Assembly (NCBI GenBank): GCA_963717725.1
Contig: CAVQWS010000025.1
Coordinates: 62,001 to 126,000, forward strand
Length of the DNA stretch: 64,000 bases
From: AC-32 sp963717725
GTDB taxonomy: Bacteria; Actinomycetota; Thermoleophilia; Gaiellales; Gaiellaceae
Direction of reading: 5' to 3'
Made by a program: the position numbers and the translations under genes
Notes under the pieces: generated by a model
What the model saw: the letters and a program-made list of their open reading frames with translations, nothing else
What the model was told of the DNA's origin: nothing
The model's database searches: none
Shown here: in pieces, positions 42,626 to 50,710 of the stretch
Position numbering within the stretch: position 1 is the first letter of the stretch
Layout: every line of letters starts with the position of its first letter

Positions 42626-42925
42626 ATGAACACCATTGCCCTGGTCCACCACCCTGTGGCCGACTTCGACGCTTGGAAGAAGATGTACGACGACTTCGCG
42701 CCGATCCAAGCCGAGCACGGCGTACAGGCCCATCAGGTGCTGCGCTCGATCGAGAATCCCAACGACGTGATCGTCACCCACACATTCGATTCGCCCGAGA
42801 CCGCGCGTGCATTCTTCGCAATGCCTGAGCTGAAGGAAGCAATGAGCGAGGGTGGCGTCGACGCCGACGCTGTTGAGATTTCCTACTTCAACGAGGTCGA
42901 AGCCGGCGCGCTGGTAGGCGTCTAG
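42626..42925 (+). CDS. Small dimeric alpha/beta-barrel-like protein
   Basis: 99 residues. HHPVADFDAWKKMYDDFAPI and HQVLRSIENPNDVIVTHTFD followed by SPETARAFFAMPELKEAMSE give the beta-alpha-beta pattern of antibiotic-biosynthesis-monooxygenase-like barrels, which often act as cofactor-free oxygenases or cyclases. AAGGGAG precedes the ATG. It is followed by the hairpin at 42937-42972. It resembles the 87-residue protein at 44798-45061 in fold pattern. Function unknown. Confidence 0.75.
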   Translation: MNTIALVHHPVADFDAWKKMYDDFAPIQAEHGVQAHQVLRSIENPNDVIVTHTFDSPETARAFFAMPELKEAMSEGGVDADAVEISYFNEVEAGALVGV

Positions 42926-42936
42926 TCAGAGAGATT

Positions 42937-42972
42937 AGCCGGGCCGCGCTGCTCCGCAGGCGTGGTCCGGCT
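42937..42972. terminator. Hairpin terminator between convergent small genes
   Basis: AGCCGGGCC (42937-42945) pairs with GGTCCGGCT (42964-42972) with one mismatch; the 18-base loop can pair further. It lies 12 bases after one stop and 15 bases from the stop of the convergent gene, so it could serve both. Confidence 0.5.
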
Positions 42973-42986
42973 CATCGCTGAGCGTC

Positions 42987-43274
42987 TCACTCAAAAATCC
43001 GCGCGCGCGCCCGCGCCTCCCCGCTCGCGGCCAGGGCCTCCGTGCTCGCGGCCTGCGCGGACAACACGCCGTCCAGCTTGGGTTGCTCGTCGAGCTCGAC
43101 GAGGGACAGCTCGACGATCAAGGCCTGGGCGACCAAGGTCCCCTCCACCGTATGTGTCCAGCGCGACTCGGCGCCCAACTCTCGTGCTGCCCATTGCGTG
43201 TGCGTCTCGTCCTGCGGAAGGGTCGCATGCCGAGTGTCGCCGTTCGCGAGCCGGATGCGAACGTACCTGGCCAT
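42987..43274 (-). CDS. Hypothetical protein, possibly a 2-oxo-hydrolase-domain remnant
   Basis: 95 residues from ATG 43274. The first 75, RYVRIRLANGDTRHATLPQD to LSLVELDEQPKLDGV, look like a compact beta-rich domain. They resemble the small N-terminal domain that precedes some fumarylacetoacetate hydrolases, but no catalytic part follows. The last 25 residues are Ala/Glu/Arg-rich low complexity. I do not recognise the family with confidence. Confidence 0.5.
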   Translation of the reverse strand: MARYVRIRLANGDTRHATLPQDETHTQWAARELGAESRWTHTVEGTLVAQALIVELSLVELDEQPKLDGVLSAQAASTEALAASGEARARARIFE

Positions 43275-43329
43275 TCGCCGATCCTAGCCCCTCCCTGCGC
43301 ATAACGCGCGGAGGCTACAACCAGGCCAC

Positions 43330-43356
43330 CCTGGGCCAGTGTTCCGGAATGTCGCC
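43330..43356 (+). repeat. Dispersed 27-base repeat, copy C
   Basis: Carries CTGGGCCAGTG, then CCGGAATGTCGCC. Sits in the 172-base gap between divergent starts of the 95-residue gene and the FAD enzyme, about 90 bases upstream of the latter. Confidence 0.7.
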
Positions 43357-43446
43357 ACAGGCTGGCGTCAATAAGCGCCTGACGCTCGAGCTACAACGCG
43401 AATCCCGCCCCACACCTGACTCCACGGCTCTGAGAGACTGCCCGCA

Positions 43447-44643
43447 ATGCGAGTGCACGTGGTCGGCGCAGGACCCGTCGGCCTTCTGCTCACGGCGCTG
43501 CTCCAGTCGCTGGAGGGGTTCTCCGTTGGCCTCTATGAGAAGCGCCGAGAGTACACGCGCACCCGCATGGTCCAGCTCGCGCCGTACCTCGTGGCGGATT
43601 CAGTGGAGAGCTACCGCACCGATTCCATCGACGGGGACAGCGTCGAGGCCGTCTTCGATCCGGCCGAGCTCGACCAGGGCCTCGCCTTCAGACAGTCGAT
43701 TCCCGGGGACCTGAAGGCGCTTCTTCGGCGATGGACGACCGGGTTCTGCCCGCTCAACGACATCGAGCGCTCCCTTAGCGATCTGATCGACGCGCGCGAG
43801 TCGCGCGCATTACAGCGCACCGCGGCCATCGTGACGGCGGAGGAAGCAATGGCAATGCTCGAGCCGGGCGACCTTCTGATCGATTGCACGGGCGCCAGGT
43901 CGCTGCTCCGAGATCAACTGGTGACTGGCTCCGATGAGGTGGATGGAGGCACAAACACCCTCTTGATCCGGCTCGAATACGCGCTCGTCATCACGTTCCT
44001 CTACGGCCAGAAGTACGACTGCAACGAGTATTGCAAGTACTCCAAGAACATCGAGAACGCGCACTACAAGTTCATCCCCATGGTGCACCGGACGCACTAC
44101 GACGGCAGCGTCAGCCACGTGACGGGCATCGTCAACATCAGCGCCCGGGAATTTGAGGCGATGCCCTCGAGATTCGACGGTCAATGGCTTCGCAGCAACT
44201 TTCCCAGCGTCGCTCAGTCGATGGACCGGTTCATCGACAAGATCAAGGAGGAAACTCAGGGCGAGATACTTGGCGACCTGGAGATCGTGCGGATTCCTCT
44301 GGATCTGTACCGGGCCCGCAATGCGACCAGCCGGCAGTGGCTTACAGCAGGCCCCAGCGACCACCCCTTCGCCAGCTCGCCGGTGTTCCTCGCGGGCGAT
44401 TCGGCCATTGGCTCTCCGTACTTTCAGTCGATTTCGCTTGGTTTCGAGTGTGCGATGTACCTGGCAGGACTCATCGCACAGCGTGACCTACCACTCAGAG
44501 ACATGCTCGATCGCTATGAGCTGTACAGCTACAAGCAGTGGCTTCGCGTCTACATGCGCAGCAAGATGATCAAGCACAACAAGGATCTGTTTGAGTCCCT
44601 CGACGACCCGCTCGCGCTCCTGGACAAGCTGCACATCTACTAG
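43447..44643 (+). CDS. FAD/NAD(P)-binding oxidoreductase, possible aromatic-type monooxygenase
   Basis: 398 residues. The dinucleotide motif MRVHVVGAGPVGLLLTALLQ opens the protein, and VFLAGDSAIGSPYFQSISLG is the FAD ribityl-binding GD motif, in the p-hydroxybenzoate hydroxylase/StyA-like fold. Between them are DGSVSHVTGIVNISAREFEA and an unusual polar stretch KYDCNEYCKYSKNIENAHYK. The C-terminus ends in a basic helix. Codon choice is visibly less GC-biased than in surrounding genes, suggesting transfer. The neighbours are small barrel and cupin proteins, a combination seen in tailoring of natural products, but the product is unknown. Confidence 0.78.
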   Translation: MRVHVVGAGPVGLLLTALLQSLEGFSVGLYEKRREYTRTRMVQLAPYLVADSVESYRTDSIDGDSVEAVFDPAELDQGLAFRQSIPGDLKALLRRWTTGFCPLNDIERSLSDLIDARESRALQRTAAIVTAEEAMAMLEPGDLLIDCTGARSLLRDQLVTGSDEVDGGTNTLLIRLEYALVITFLYGQKYDCNEYCKYSKNIENAHYKFIPMVHRTHYDGSVSHVTGIVNISAREFEAMPSRFDGQWLRSNFPSVAQSMDRFIDKIKEETQGEILGDLEIVRIPLDLYRARNATSRQWLTAGPSDHPFASSPVFLAGDSAIGSPYFQSISLGFECAMYLAGLIAQRDLPLRDMLDRYELYSYKQWLRVYMRSKMIKHNKDLFESLDDPLALLDKLHIY

Positions 44644-44708
44644 CGGGACTCGTCGGGCTCGGCCAGAACGAAACGACCGATTGATCGCCGCCAGAGACTA
44701 GGGAGTCT

Positions 44709-44735
44709 CCTGTGCCAGTCTGCAGAAATGTCCCT
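44709..44735 (+). repeat. Dispersed 27-base repeat, copy D (divergent)
   Basis: Carries CTGTGCCAG, then GCAGAAATGTCCC: same layout as copies A-C with about four substitutions in the conserved positions. Lies between the stop of the FAD gene and the stop of the convergent 87-residue gene. Confidence 0.55.
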
Positions 44736-44797
44736 CGAGTGGCCGCATCGACGGACACGACGCGCGGGCCAGCCATCGGCGAAACGCGACGCCCCGG

Positions 44798-45061
44798 TTA
44801 TGCCTCGACGAGAATCACGAGCGTCTCGGGCAACACCCCGTCGTAAGCCATCGCGTCAGCGGCAGCCTCGCTCTCCATCGCGCCCATCACGGCGCCCATA
44901 TCGGGAACATCCATCACCAGGCCGACCCTGGTCGGATTGTCCGGAGCGACGAACGTTCGGATGTTGGTGACGCCGAGGGCGCCGAAGAACTCCTCGCGCT
45001 TCGGCGACGCGAGCCAGTGATCCTTGTCCTTCACATCGTGGTAGGCCATTACCGTGGGCAT
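44798..45061 (-). CDS. Small dimeric alpha/beta-barrel-like protein
   Basis: 87 residues from ATG 45061, after an AGGAGAC site. TVMAYHDVKDKDHWLASPKR, IRTFVAPDNPTRVGLVMDVP and ESEAAADAMAYDGVLPETLV show the strand-helix-strand layout of ferredoxin-like monooxygenase/DUF barrels. It may be a distant relative of the 99-residue protein at 42626. No catalytic residues can be assigned. The 147 bases before mqnA's stop hold nothing I recognise. Confidence 0.72.
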   Translation of the reverse strand: MPTVMAYHDVKDKDHWLASPKREEFFGALGVTNIRTFVAPDNPTRVGLVMDVPDMGAVMGAMESEAAADAMAYDGVLPETLVILVEA

Positions 45062-45208
45062 GGCGTCTCCTGGGTTGGAGATCCGAGCAGGACTCGTGGA
45101 GCCTAGCCGTGCACTCGCTGCGCGTGGAATCTCCGTCTCATCGAGGATGAAGACAGCTGAGGCGAGAGGGGAGCTGGGTGGACGACGTCGCTTGTCGCCT
45201 GACAGCTC

Positions 45209-45972
45209 TCAGACGGTAGCTTCGGCGCGCGAGACGAAGCGGAGCTCGGGCACCTCGTCGAGCTCGCCGACGTCGCGGGCCAGCTCGAGGAACGTCAGCA
45301 GGCCGGCGCGCTCGCGCGGGCCGAAGCGGTAGCGCAGCTTCTCGAAGTAGCGGGCCAGGAAGCCGGCCGGATAGCCGTAGCGCTCGCTCGACTCGTAGGC
45401 CAGCTGCTCGGGCTCGGCGCGGGCGGTGAGCACCGAGTCGACGAGCGCCTGCTCGAGCTCGGCCATGCCCGGCGGAACCGGCTCCGGGCAGGCCCAGACG
45501 GCGAAGACCATCGGCAGGCCCGTGCGCTCCTTCCAGAGGCGGCCGAGGTCGTGGTGCGGCGTCGGGTCCTCGAAGGCGCTCTTCAGCGCCGCGTCGCCGA
45601 TCAGCAGCGTCGCGTCGGCCTCCTCGCCGAACGGCACGTGCGTGGCCTCGGGCAGCAGCACCTTGGTCAGCACGACCGAGGTGGCGCTCTCGGGCGTGAC
45701 GGCGACCGTGCGCACCTGCTCGAGCGGCTTACGCGCGACGAGCTGGATCGAGTCGACCGCGCCCTCGGAGGAGACGCAGAGCCGCGGCAGCAGGCGCAGC
45801 CGGTCGGCGTTGCGCGCGTACTCGATCGAGGAGATCGGCGCCAGGTCGAGCTCGCCGGCGAGCAGCGCGCGTTCAGCTCGGTCGGCACGCCCTGCACCTC
45901 CTCGACCTCGGCCTCGAGCCGGTGGAAGACCGGCGCCATGTTCACGTAGGAGATGCGGCCGAGGCGGATCAT
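45209..45972 (-). CDS. mqnA: Chorismate dehydratase MqnA, one frameshift
   Basis: First enzyme of the futalosine menaquinone route, converting chorismate to 3-[(1-carboxyvinyl)oxy]benzoate. It starts MIRLGRISYVNMAPVFHRLE and then EVQGVPTELN. After the break come LLAGELDLAPISSIEYARNA and CVSSEGAVDSIQLVARKPLE, with a late GYPAGFLARYFEKLRYRFGP. One base, probably a C, is missing near 45867-45872; adding it gives about 254 residues. Coding quality is intact on both sides and the gene is expected to be essential with mqnC present, so a consensus error is likely. ATG 45972 shares one base with the polyprenyl synthase TGA. Confidence 0.88.
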
Positions 45973-46881
45973 CAGGACTCCCGGTCGACGACGGCGTCGG
46001 TGAGGGCCTCGAGCTCGTCGCGGCACAGGTGCCCGTCGAGGCAGGCGCGGGCGCGGCGGGCGTAGTCGAGCGCGAGCTCTCGGGACGACTCGAGCGCGCC
46101 GGTCTCGGCGACACGGACCAGGGCCCCGTCGAGCGGCCCGCCGGCAAGCGCGCGCCTGACGGTCTCGTCCTTGCGCGCCGCCAGGATCAGCGGCAGCGTC
46201 GGCGTTCCCTCGCGCAGGTCGGTGCCGGCGATCTTGCCGGTCTCGATCGTCTCGCCCGAGCAGTCGAGGATGTCGTCGGCGATCTGGAAGGCGATCCCGA
46301 GCGCGAGCCCGAACTCGCCGAGGCCCCGGTCGCCGCCGCTGCCGAGCAGGCAGGCGGCCTCGAACAGCTTCCCGGTCTTGAGCGCGCAGCGGGCGAGATA
46401 GTCCTCGACGCTCGTGTCCGGGTCGTGCGTCTGCGCGCGCTGCAGCGCCTCGCCGCGGGCGAGCGCGAGCGTCGCGCCGGCCAGGCACTGCACGGCCGCG
46501 CGGTCGCCGGTCGCCGCGAGCTCGGCGAAGGCCCGCGCGAAGAGATAGTCGCCGGCCGCGCGCGCGGCGTCGGGGCCGTGGCTCGCCCAGGCCGCCTCGC
46601 GGCCGCGCCGGTAGCGGGCCTGGTCGATCAGGTCGTCGTGGACGAGCGTCGCCATGTGGACGAGCTCGACCGCCGCGCCGGCCGCGAGCGGCGCCTCGCC
46701 GGGACGCGAGGCGAGGAAGACGAGCAGCGGCCGCAGGCGCTTGCCGCCGGCCGCGAGCGCTTCGCCGCCGACCTCGGCCACCAGCCCCTGGTACGAGCCG
46801 ACCGCGGCGGCCAGGCGGCCCTCGAGATCCTCGAGGTACGGCGTCGAGGCCGGGCGTCTCGCGGATCGTCGCGAGGCTCAC
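45972..46881 (-). CDS. Polyprenyl (heptaprenyl-type) diphosphate synthase, frameshift near N-terminus
   Basis: trans-Isoprenyl diphosphate synthase, presumed to make the menaquinone side chain. AAGGKRLRPLLVFLASRPGE, the first Asp-rich motif HMATLVHDDLIDQARYRRG, KTGKLFEAACLLG and the second motif IAFQIADDILDCSGE are complete. The GTG at 46881 overlaps menG in a GTGA and encodes SLATIRETPGLDA. One extra G near 46838-46842 then shifts the frame to YLEDLEGRLAAAVGSYQGLV. Corrected length is about 302 residues. Without correction, translation would have to start at an internal GTG near 46781. Confidence 0.88.
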
Positions 46882-47561
46882 TTGGCCACCCCGATGTGCA
46901 GCGCCACGATCCCGCCCGCGAAGGTGCGCCAGCGGACGTCCTCGAAGCCGGCCCCGCGCAGGAGGCCGGCGAGCTCGTCGGGGCCGGGAAAACGGCGCAC
47001 GCTGGCGGGAAGGTACGTGTACGCGGCCCCGCCGGGAAGAACCTTGCCGAGCAGCGGCACGAAACCGTCGAACCAGAGGCGGTAGAACGGCGCCAGCAGC
47101 CCGCGCGGCCGCGTGATCTCGAGGATCGCCACGCGCCCGCCTGGCCGCAGCACGCGCCGCAGCTCGGCGAGGCCGCGCTCGAGGTCGGCGAGGTTGCGCA
47201 CGCCGAAGCCGACTGTCGCGGCGTCGAAGCTCGCGTCCTCGAACGGCAGCTTCTCCGCGTCGCCCTGCACCCACTCGATCTCGTCCGACTTGCGCCGCGC
47301 GCGCTCGAGCATCCGCTCGGAGAAGTCGAGGCCGGTCACGGTCGCGCCCGCCTGCAGCGCGGCGACGGCGAGGTCGCCGGTGCCGCAGCACGCATCGAGC
47401 ACGCGGTCGCCCGGCTGCACCACCGCGGCCACGGTCGCGCGCCGCCAGCGCTGGTCGAGCCCCATCGTCATCGTCCGGTTCATCGCGTCGTAGACCGGCG
47501 AGATGCGGTCGAACATCGAGCGCACCGCTTCGGGCGCGAGCCTGCCGGACTCGACGCTCAC
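46878..47561 (-). CDS. menG: Demethylmenaquinone methyltransferase (UbiE/MenG)
   Basis: 227-residue methyltransferase adding the C-methyl group of menaquinone. It starts near APEAVRSMFDRISPVYDAMN with RTMTMGLDQRWRR, the UbiE lead. Motif I is VLDACCGTGDLAVAALQAG; then GLDFSERMLERAR, DAEKLPFEDASFDAATVGFG and VLRPGGRVAILEITRPRG. The C-terminus has YTYLPASVRRFPGPDELAGL, also UbiE-specific. GTG 47561 shares a base with the UbiX stop TAG. The operon partners confirm the role. Confidence 0.95.
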   Translation of the reverse strand: MSVESGRLAPEAVRSMFDRISPVYDAMNRTMTMGLDQRWRRATVAAVVQPGDRVLDACCGTGDLAVAALQAGATVTGLDFSERMLERARRKSDEIEWVQGDAEKLPFEDASFDAATVGFGVRNLADLERGLAELRRVLRPGGRVAILEITRPRGLLAPFYRLWFDGFVPLLGKVLPGGAAYTYLPASVRRFPGPDELAGLLRGAGFEDVRWRTFAGGIVALHIGVAK

Positions 47562-48148
47562 TACTCGCCCCACCTCGGGGTCACAGAGTGCTCGAGCCCG
47601 AGCTGGTCGAGACAGCGCGCGACGATGAAGTCGACCAGGTCGTCGACCGACGAGGCCCCGTGGTAGAAGCCGGGCGCCAGGAAGAGCACGGTCGCGCCCG
47701 CCTGCCGGACGCGGAGCATGTTCTCGAGGTGGATCGTCGAGAGCGGCGTCTCGCGCGGGCAGAGCACGAGCTTGCGTTCCTCCTTCAGCGCCACGCTCGC
47801 CGCGCGCTGGATCAGGTTCGACATCGCGCCGGAGGCGATCGTGCCGAGCGTGCCCATCGAGCACGGGCAGATCACGTAGCCGTCCACCTTGGCCGAGCCA
47901 CTCGCGTAGGGCGCGTGCCAGTCGCGCTCGTCGTGGAGCGTGACCGCCTCGCGCACGGGCTCGGTCAGGCGCGCGAGCGTCTCGTCGGCTGAGAGTCGCG
48001 CGTCGCCGTAGAGCTCGGTCGCGAGCACCTCGATTCCTGCGCGCGAAGCGCAGAGGCCGATCTCGCAGCCAGCCCCGGCGAGCGCCTCCAGCAGCCGAGC
48101 CGCGTACGGCGCTCCCGAGGCGCCGGTGATGCCGAGGAAGACGCGCAC
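47561..48148 (-). CDS. ubiX: Flavin prenyltransferase UbiX (MqnM-type role likely)
   Basis: 195-residue enzyme making prenylated FMN for UbiD-type decarboxylases. It shows FLGITGASGAPYAARLLEAL, VICPCSMGTLGTIASGAMSN and KLVLCPRETPLSTIHLENML, all UbiX hallmarks (FMN-binding GASG, PCS, RET). A UbiD gene lies in the same cluster beyond the cytochrome genes. In futalosine organisms the pair is named MqnM/MqnL and removes a carboxyl group from the naphthoate late in the pathway. GTG start at 48148, 10 bases after the cytochrome gene. Confidence 0.94.
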   Translation of the reverse strand: MRVFLGITGASGAPYAARLLEALAGAGCEIGLCASRAGIEVLATELYGDARLSADETLARLTEPVREAVTLHDERDWHAPYASGSAKVDGYVICPCSMGTLGTIASGAMSNLIQRAASVALKEERKLVLCPRETPLSTIHLENMLRVRQAGATVLFLAPGFYHGASSVDDLVDFIVARCLDQLGLEHSVTPRWGE

Positions 48149-48158
48149 GGCGCCTAGC

Positions 48159-48953
48159 CTACTTCGGACCCTTGGAAGCCTCTAGGAAGACGGCGAGCTT
48201 GTGCAGGTTGTCCTCGCCGAGCTCGGCGAAGGGCGGCATCGGCGAGCCGGGGTTGACGCAGCTCGGGCACTTGAGATGGTCGATCTGGAACTGGACGCCC
48301 TTGCCCTTCGCGCCCTCGGCGGAGAGGTCCGGCGCGCCCAGGTTCGAGCCGCCCGAGCCGAGGTAGGTGTGGCAGTTCGTACAGCCCGACTCGGCGAACA
48401 GCTTCGCGCCCGCGAGCGCCTCCTGGTTGCCTGCGAAGCCCTGCTTCTGCGCCCAGGACGGGATCGCCGCCTCGACCTCGCTCGCGATCGGCTCCTTCGC
48501 GACCGCGCCCTTGTAGGTGAGGACCCCCATCGAGAGGATGACCAGCGCCGCGGCCACGACGGCGACGGGACGGCGCGAGAGCCGCCGCTCCGCGCGCAGG
48601 TCGACGAACGGCAGCGCGAGCAGCAGGACGAGGCAGAGCGTCGGGATCCCGACCGTGGCGAGGATCACCGTCTCCGGCCACTTGAAGATCCGCAGCAGGT
48701 AGAAGAGGAAGTAGAAGTACCAGTCGGGCCGCGGGACGAAGGAGATCGTCCCAGGGTCGGCCTTCGGCCCGATCAGCGGCCCGAGGATGTCGTAGTTCTT
48801 CCAGACGACCGCGAGGCCGGCGATCACGATCACGACGACCAGGCTCATGACCGTGTCCTCGAACATCGCGAACGGGTAGAAGGGCTTGCCCCGCTTCTTG
48901 ACGTCCTCCTTGTAGCGCCGGAACCCCGCGCGGCGCTCGTCGAGTGAGCTCAT
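48159..48953 (-). CDS. qcrC: Menaquinol-cytochrome c reductase cytochrome b/c subunit (QcrC-like)
   Basis: 264-residue fusion. The N-terminal half is a cytochrome b subunit-IV-like domain with three membrane helices and the Qo-site motif written PDWYFYFLFYLL, a PEWY variant. After about residue 165 comes a cytochrome c domain with the heme motif ESGCTNCHTYLG and a distal Met ligand in PGSPMPPFAEL. This resembles Bacillus-type QcrC. An extra Cys pair appears in LKCPSCVNPG. ATG 48953 overlaps the qcrB TGA in an ATGA. It passes electrons from the b subunit to downstream cytochromes or oxidases. Confidence 0.92.
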   Translation of the reverse strand: MSSLDERRAGFRRYKEDVKKRGKPFYPFAMFEDTVMSLVVVIVIAGLAVVWKNYDILGPLIGPKADPGTISFVPRPDWYFYFLFYLLRIFKWPETVILATVGIPTLCLVLLLALPFVDLRAERRLSRRPVAVVAAALVILSMGVLTYKGAVAKEPIASEVEAAIPSWAQKQGFAGNQEALAGAKLFAESGCTNCHTYLGSGGSNLGAPDLSAEGAKGKGVQFQIDHLKCPSCVNPGSPMPPFAELGEDNLHKLAVFLEASKGPK

Positions 48954-49753
48954 TCGGTCGGCCTCCTGCGGACGCCCGCGGCGCGCGGGCCAGGCTGGAC
49001 GAGGCCGGAGCGCGCCGGCGGCGGCTCGTCGTCGGGCTCACCGCCGGCGGCTTCCTTCGACCACGGCGGCGAGGTGATGCCGAGACGCACGATCAGGTAC
49101 AGGTGCAGCCCGATCAGCCCGATCAGCGCGCCGGGGACGAGCAGCATGTGAATCGAGTAGAAGCGGGCGAGCGTGTCCGGGCCAATCTCGGCACCACCTC
49201 GTAGGACCGTCGCCAGGTACGGGCCGACAAAGGGCGCGGTGCCGTTGATATTGACCGCGACCACGGTCGCCCAGTACGCCGTCTGGTCGAAGGGCAGCAG
49301 GTACCCGGTCAGGCCCTCGAACAGGCCGGTCGCGAGAATCAGCACGCCGACGATCCAGTTCAGCTCGCGCGGGTACTTGTAGGCGCCGAACAGGAACACG
49401 CGGCCCATGTGCATGAACATCAGGATGATGAAGACGCTCGCGCCCCAGCGGTGCATGCCGCGCACGAGCCAGCCGCCCCACAGGTCGTGCTGGATGTGCT
49501 CGATCGAGGAGTGCGCCTCCGCCGGCGAGGGCTTGTAGTACATCGCGAGGATCACGCCGGTGACGAGCTGGACGAGGAACGCCGTCAGCGTCGCCGAGCC
49601 GAGGGTGTGCCACCAGCTCGAGTCGCCCGGGACCTTGCGGAAGAGGAAGTAGCGGATCCCGCCGACGATGCCCGAGCGCTCCTCGAGCCAGTCGAGCGGG
49701 TACAGCGCCGCAGCCTGGAGCTTGTCGCGCCGCTCTGACTTTGTCGCCGCCAT
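48950..49753 (-). CDS. qcrB: Cytochrome b subunit of the menaquinol bc complex (b6-type, QcrB)
   Basis: 267-residue four-helix cytochrome b N-terminal unit. Helix B carries the heme His pair 14 apart in GMHRWGASVFIILMFMHMGR (H-X13-H). Helix D has SIHMLLVPGALIGLIGLHLY (H-X14-H, as in b6). FLVQLVTGVILAMYY and LTGYLLPFDQTAYWA are conserved. The C-terminal tail of 35 residues is proline- and arginine-rich. It needs the subunit-IV half fused in the next gene. ATG 49753 is coupled to the Rieske stop. Confidence 0.95.
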   Translation of the reverse strand: MAATKSERRDKLQAAALYPLDWLEERSGIVGGIRYFLFRKVPGDSSWWHTLGSATLTAFLVQLVTGVILAMYYKPSPAEAHSSIEHIQHDLWGGWLVRGMHRWGASVFIILMFMHMGRVFLFGAYKYPRELNWIVGVLILATGLFEGLTGYLLPFDQTAYWATVVAVNINGTAPFVGPYLATVLRGGAEIGPDTLARFYSIHMLLVPGALIGLIGLHLYLIVRLGITSPPWSKEAAGGEPDDEPPPARSGLVQPGPRAAGVRRRPTE

Positions 49754-50655
49754 CAGTGAGGCGGTTGCAGGGGATAAAGCCAGGACTCTGGGCCGTCGGC
49801 GTGCTGGCCTGGGCCGTGCAGCTCGACCTTCTTGATCTTGGCCGTCTTCCCGGAGCCCTCGACCTTGATGACGCTGTAGAGGTCACCGAGGATCAGGCGG
49901 CCGTTGACGATGTCGAACTCGTAGCGGTCGAGCCCGCGGACCGGCGGGCCGGCGATGCGGTTGCCCTCCTGGTCGTAGGAGCCGCCGTGGCACGGGCAGA
50001 TGAAGCCCGCCGCCGGCAGCACGGGCGTGATCAGCACGTCGCCGTTGTCGGTCTTGATCGTCTTCTCGTCCTTCTCGAAGACGGGGCCGCCGGGCTGCAC
50101 GGGGCAGCCGACGTGCGCGCAGCGGTTCGAGATGACGGTGAAGCTCGGGACGCCGTCTAGCAAGCCGTTGTTGCGTACGAACGCCGTGCGGCGCGAGATG
50201 TTGGCGTTCGTCGGGTCGCGGGCGAAGGTGACGACCTTCCACTTGTTCTCCTCGAAGTCGGAGATCGGGCCGAGGTCGACGTTGTGGGCCTTCTGCTTCA
50301 GGAAGCCGGGCAAGAGCGCGAAGCCCGCGGCAGGCAGCGTCACGATCGCGCCGATCACGGCGCCGAGGCCGAGGGTGGCGCCTTCGAGGAAGCGGCTGCG
50401 CGGGAAGCGCTCGCCCGTCACCGGCTCGGGCCTGGCGGCGGCCTCGTCCGGCGGAGGGGCGGCCGCGGTTGGCCGGCCGGCCACGTCGCGGGCCCAGAGG
50501 AACCCGAAGACGAGCGCGATCGCCGCGCCGACCGCGGCGACCGGCCAACTGATCACGAGACCGACGAGCAGGCAGACGACGCCGACGGCGAAGCCCACCG
50601 GCCACAAGCTGGGCGGCGGAAGCTGCGGTCGCTCGTCCCCCGGGCGTTCTTCCAA
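49753..50655 (-). CDS. qcrA: Rieske 2Fe-2S subunit of the menaquinol bc complex (QcrA)
   Basis: 300-residue Rieske protein. The N-terminus has paired hydrophobic helices (FAVGVVCLLVGLVISWPVAA and VGAAIALVFGFLWA), then a third segment LGLGAVIGAIVTLPAAGFAL. Three-helix Rieske proteins are typical of actinobacterial bcc complexes. Cluster ligands are in RCAHVGCPVQPG and ICPCHGGSYDQEG. The start is TTG at 50655, 8 bases after GGGAGAG. It is the first gene of the qcrABC-ubiX-menG-polyprenyl-mqnA run, 55 bases after ubiD. Confidence 0.94.
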   Translation of the reverse strand: MEERPGDERPQLPPPSLWPVGFAVGVVCLLVGLVISWPVAAVGAAIALVFGFLWARDVAGRPTAAAPPPDEAAARPEPVTGERFPRSRFLEGATLGLGAVIGAIVTLPAAGFALLPGFLKQKAHNVDLGPISDFEENKWKVVTFARDPTNANISRRTAFVRNNGLLDGVPSFTVISNRCAHVGCPVQPGGPVFEKDEKTIKTDNGDVLITPVLPAAGFICPCHGGSYDQEGNRIAGPPVRGLDRYEFDIVNGRLILGDLYSVIKVEGSGKTAKIKKVELHGPGQHADGPESWLYPLQPPH

Positions 50656-50710
50656 GCGGTCTCTCCCTTACTTCGAAGCGACGGGATTCAATCGTTACAG
50701 GTCTGGCCCG

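Noticed and set aside
41445..44735. Integron cassette array with attC sites
   Set aside because: Copies are short, lack the RYYYAAC and GTTRRRY core pairs, and intervening genes face both ways; no integrase is visible.
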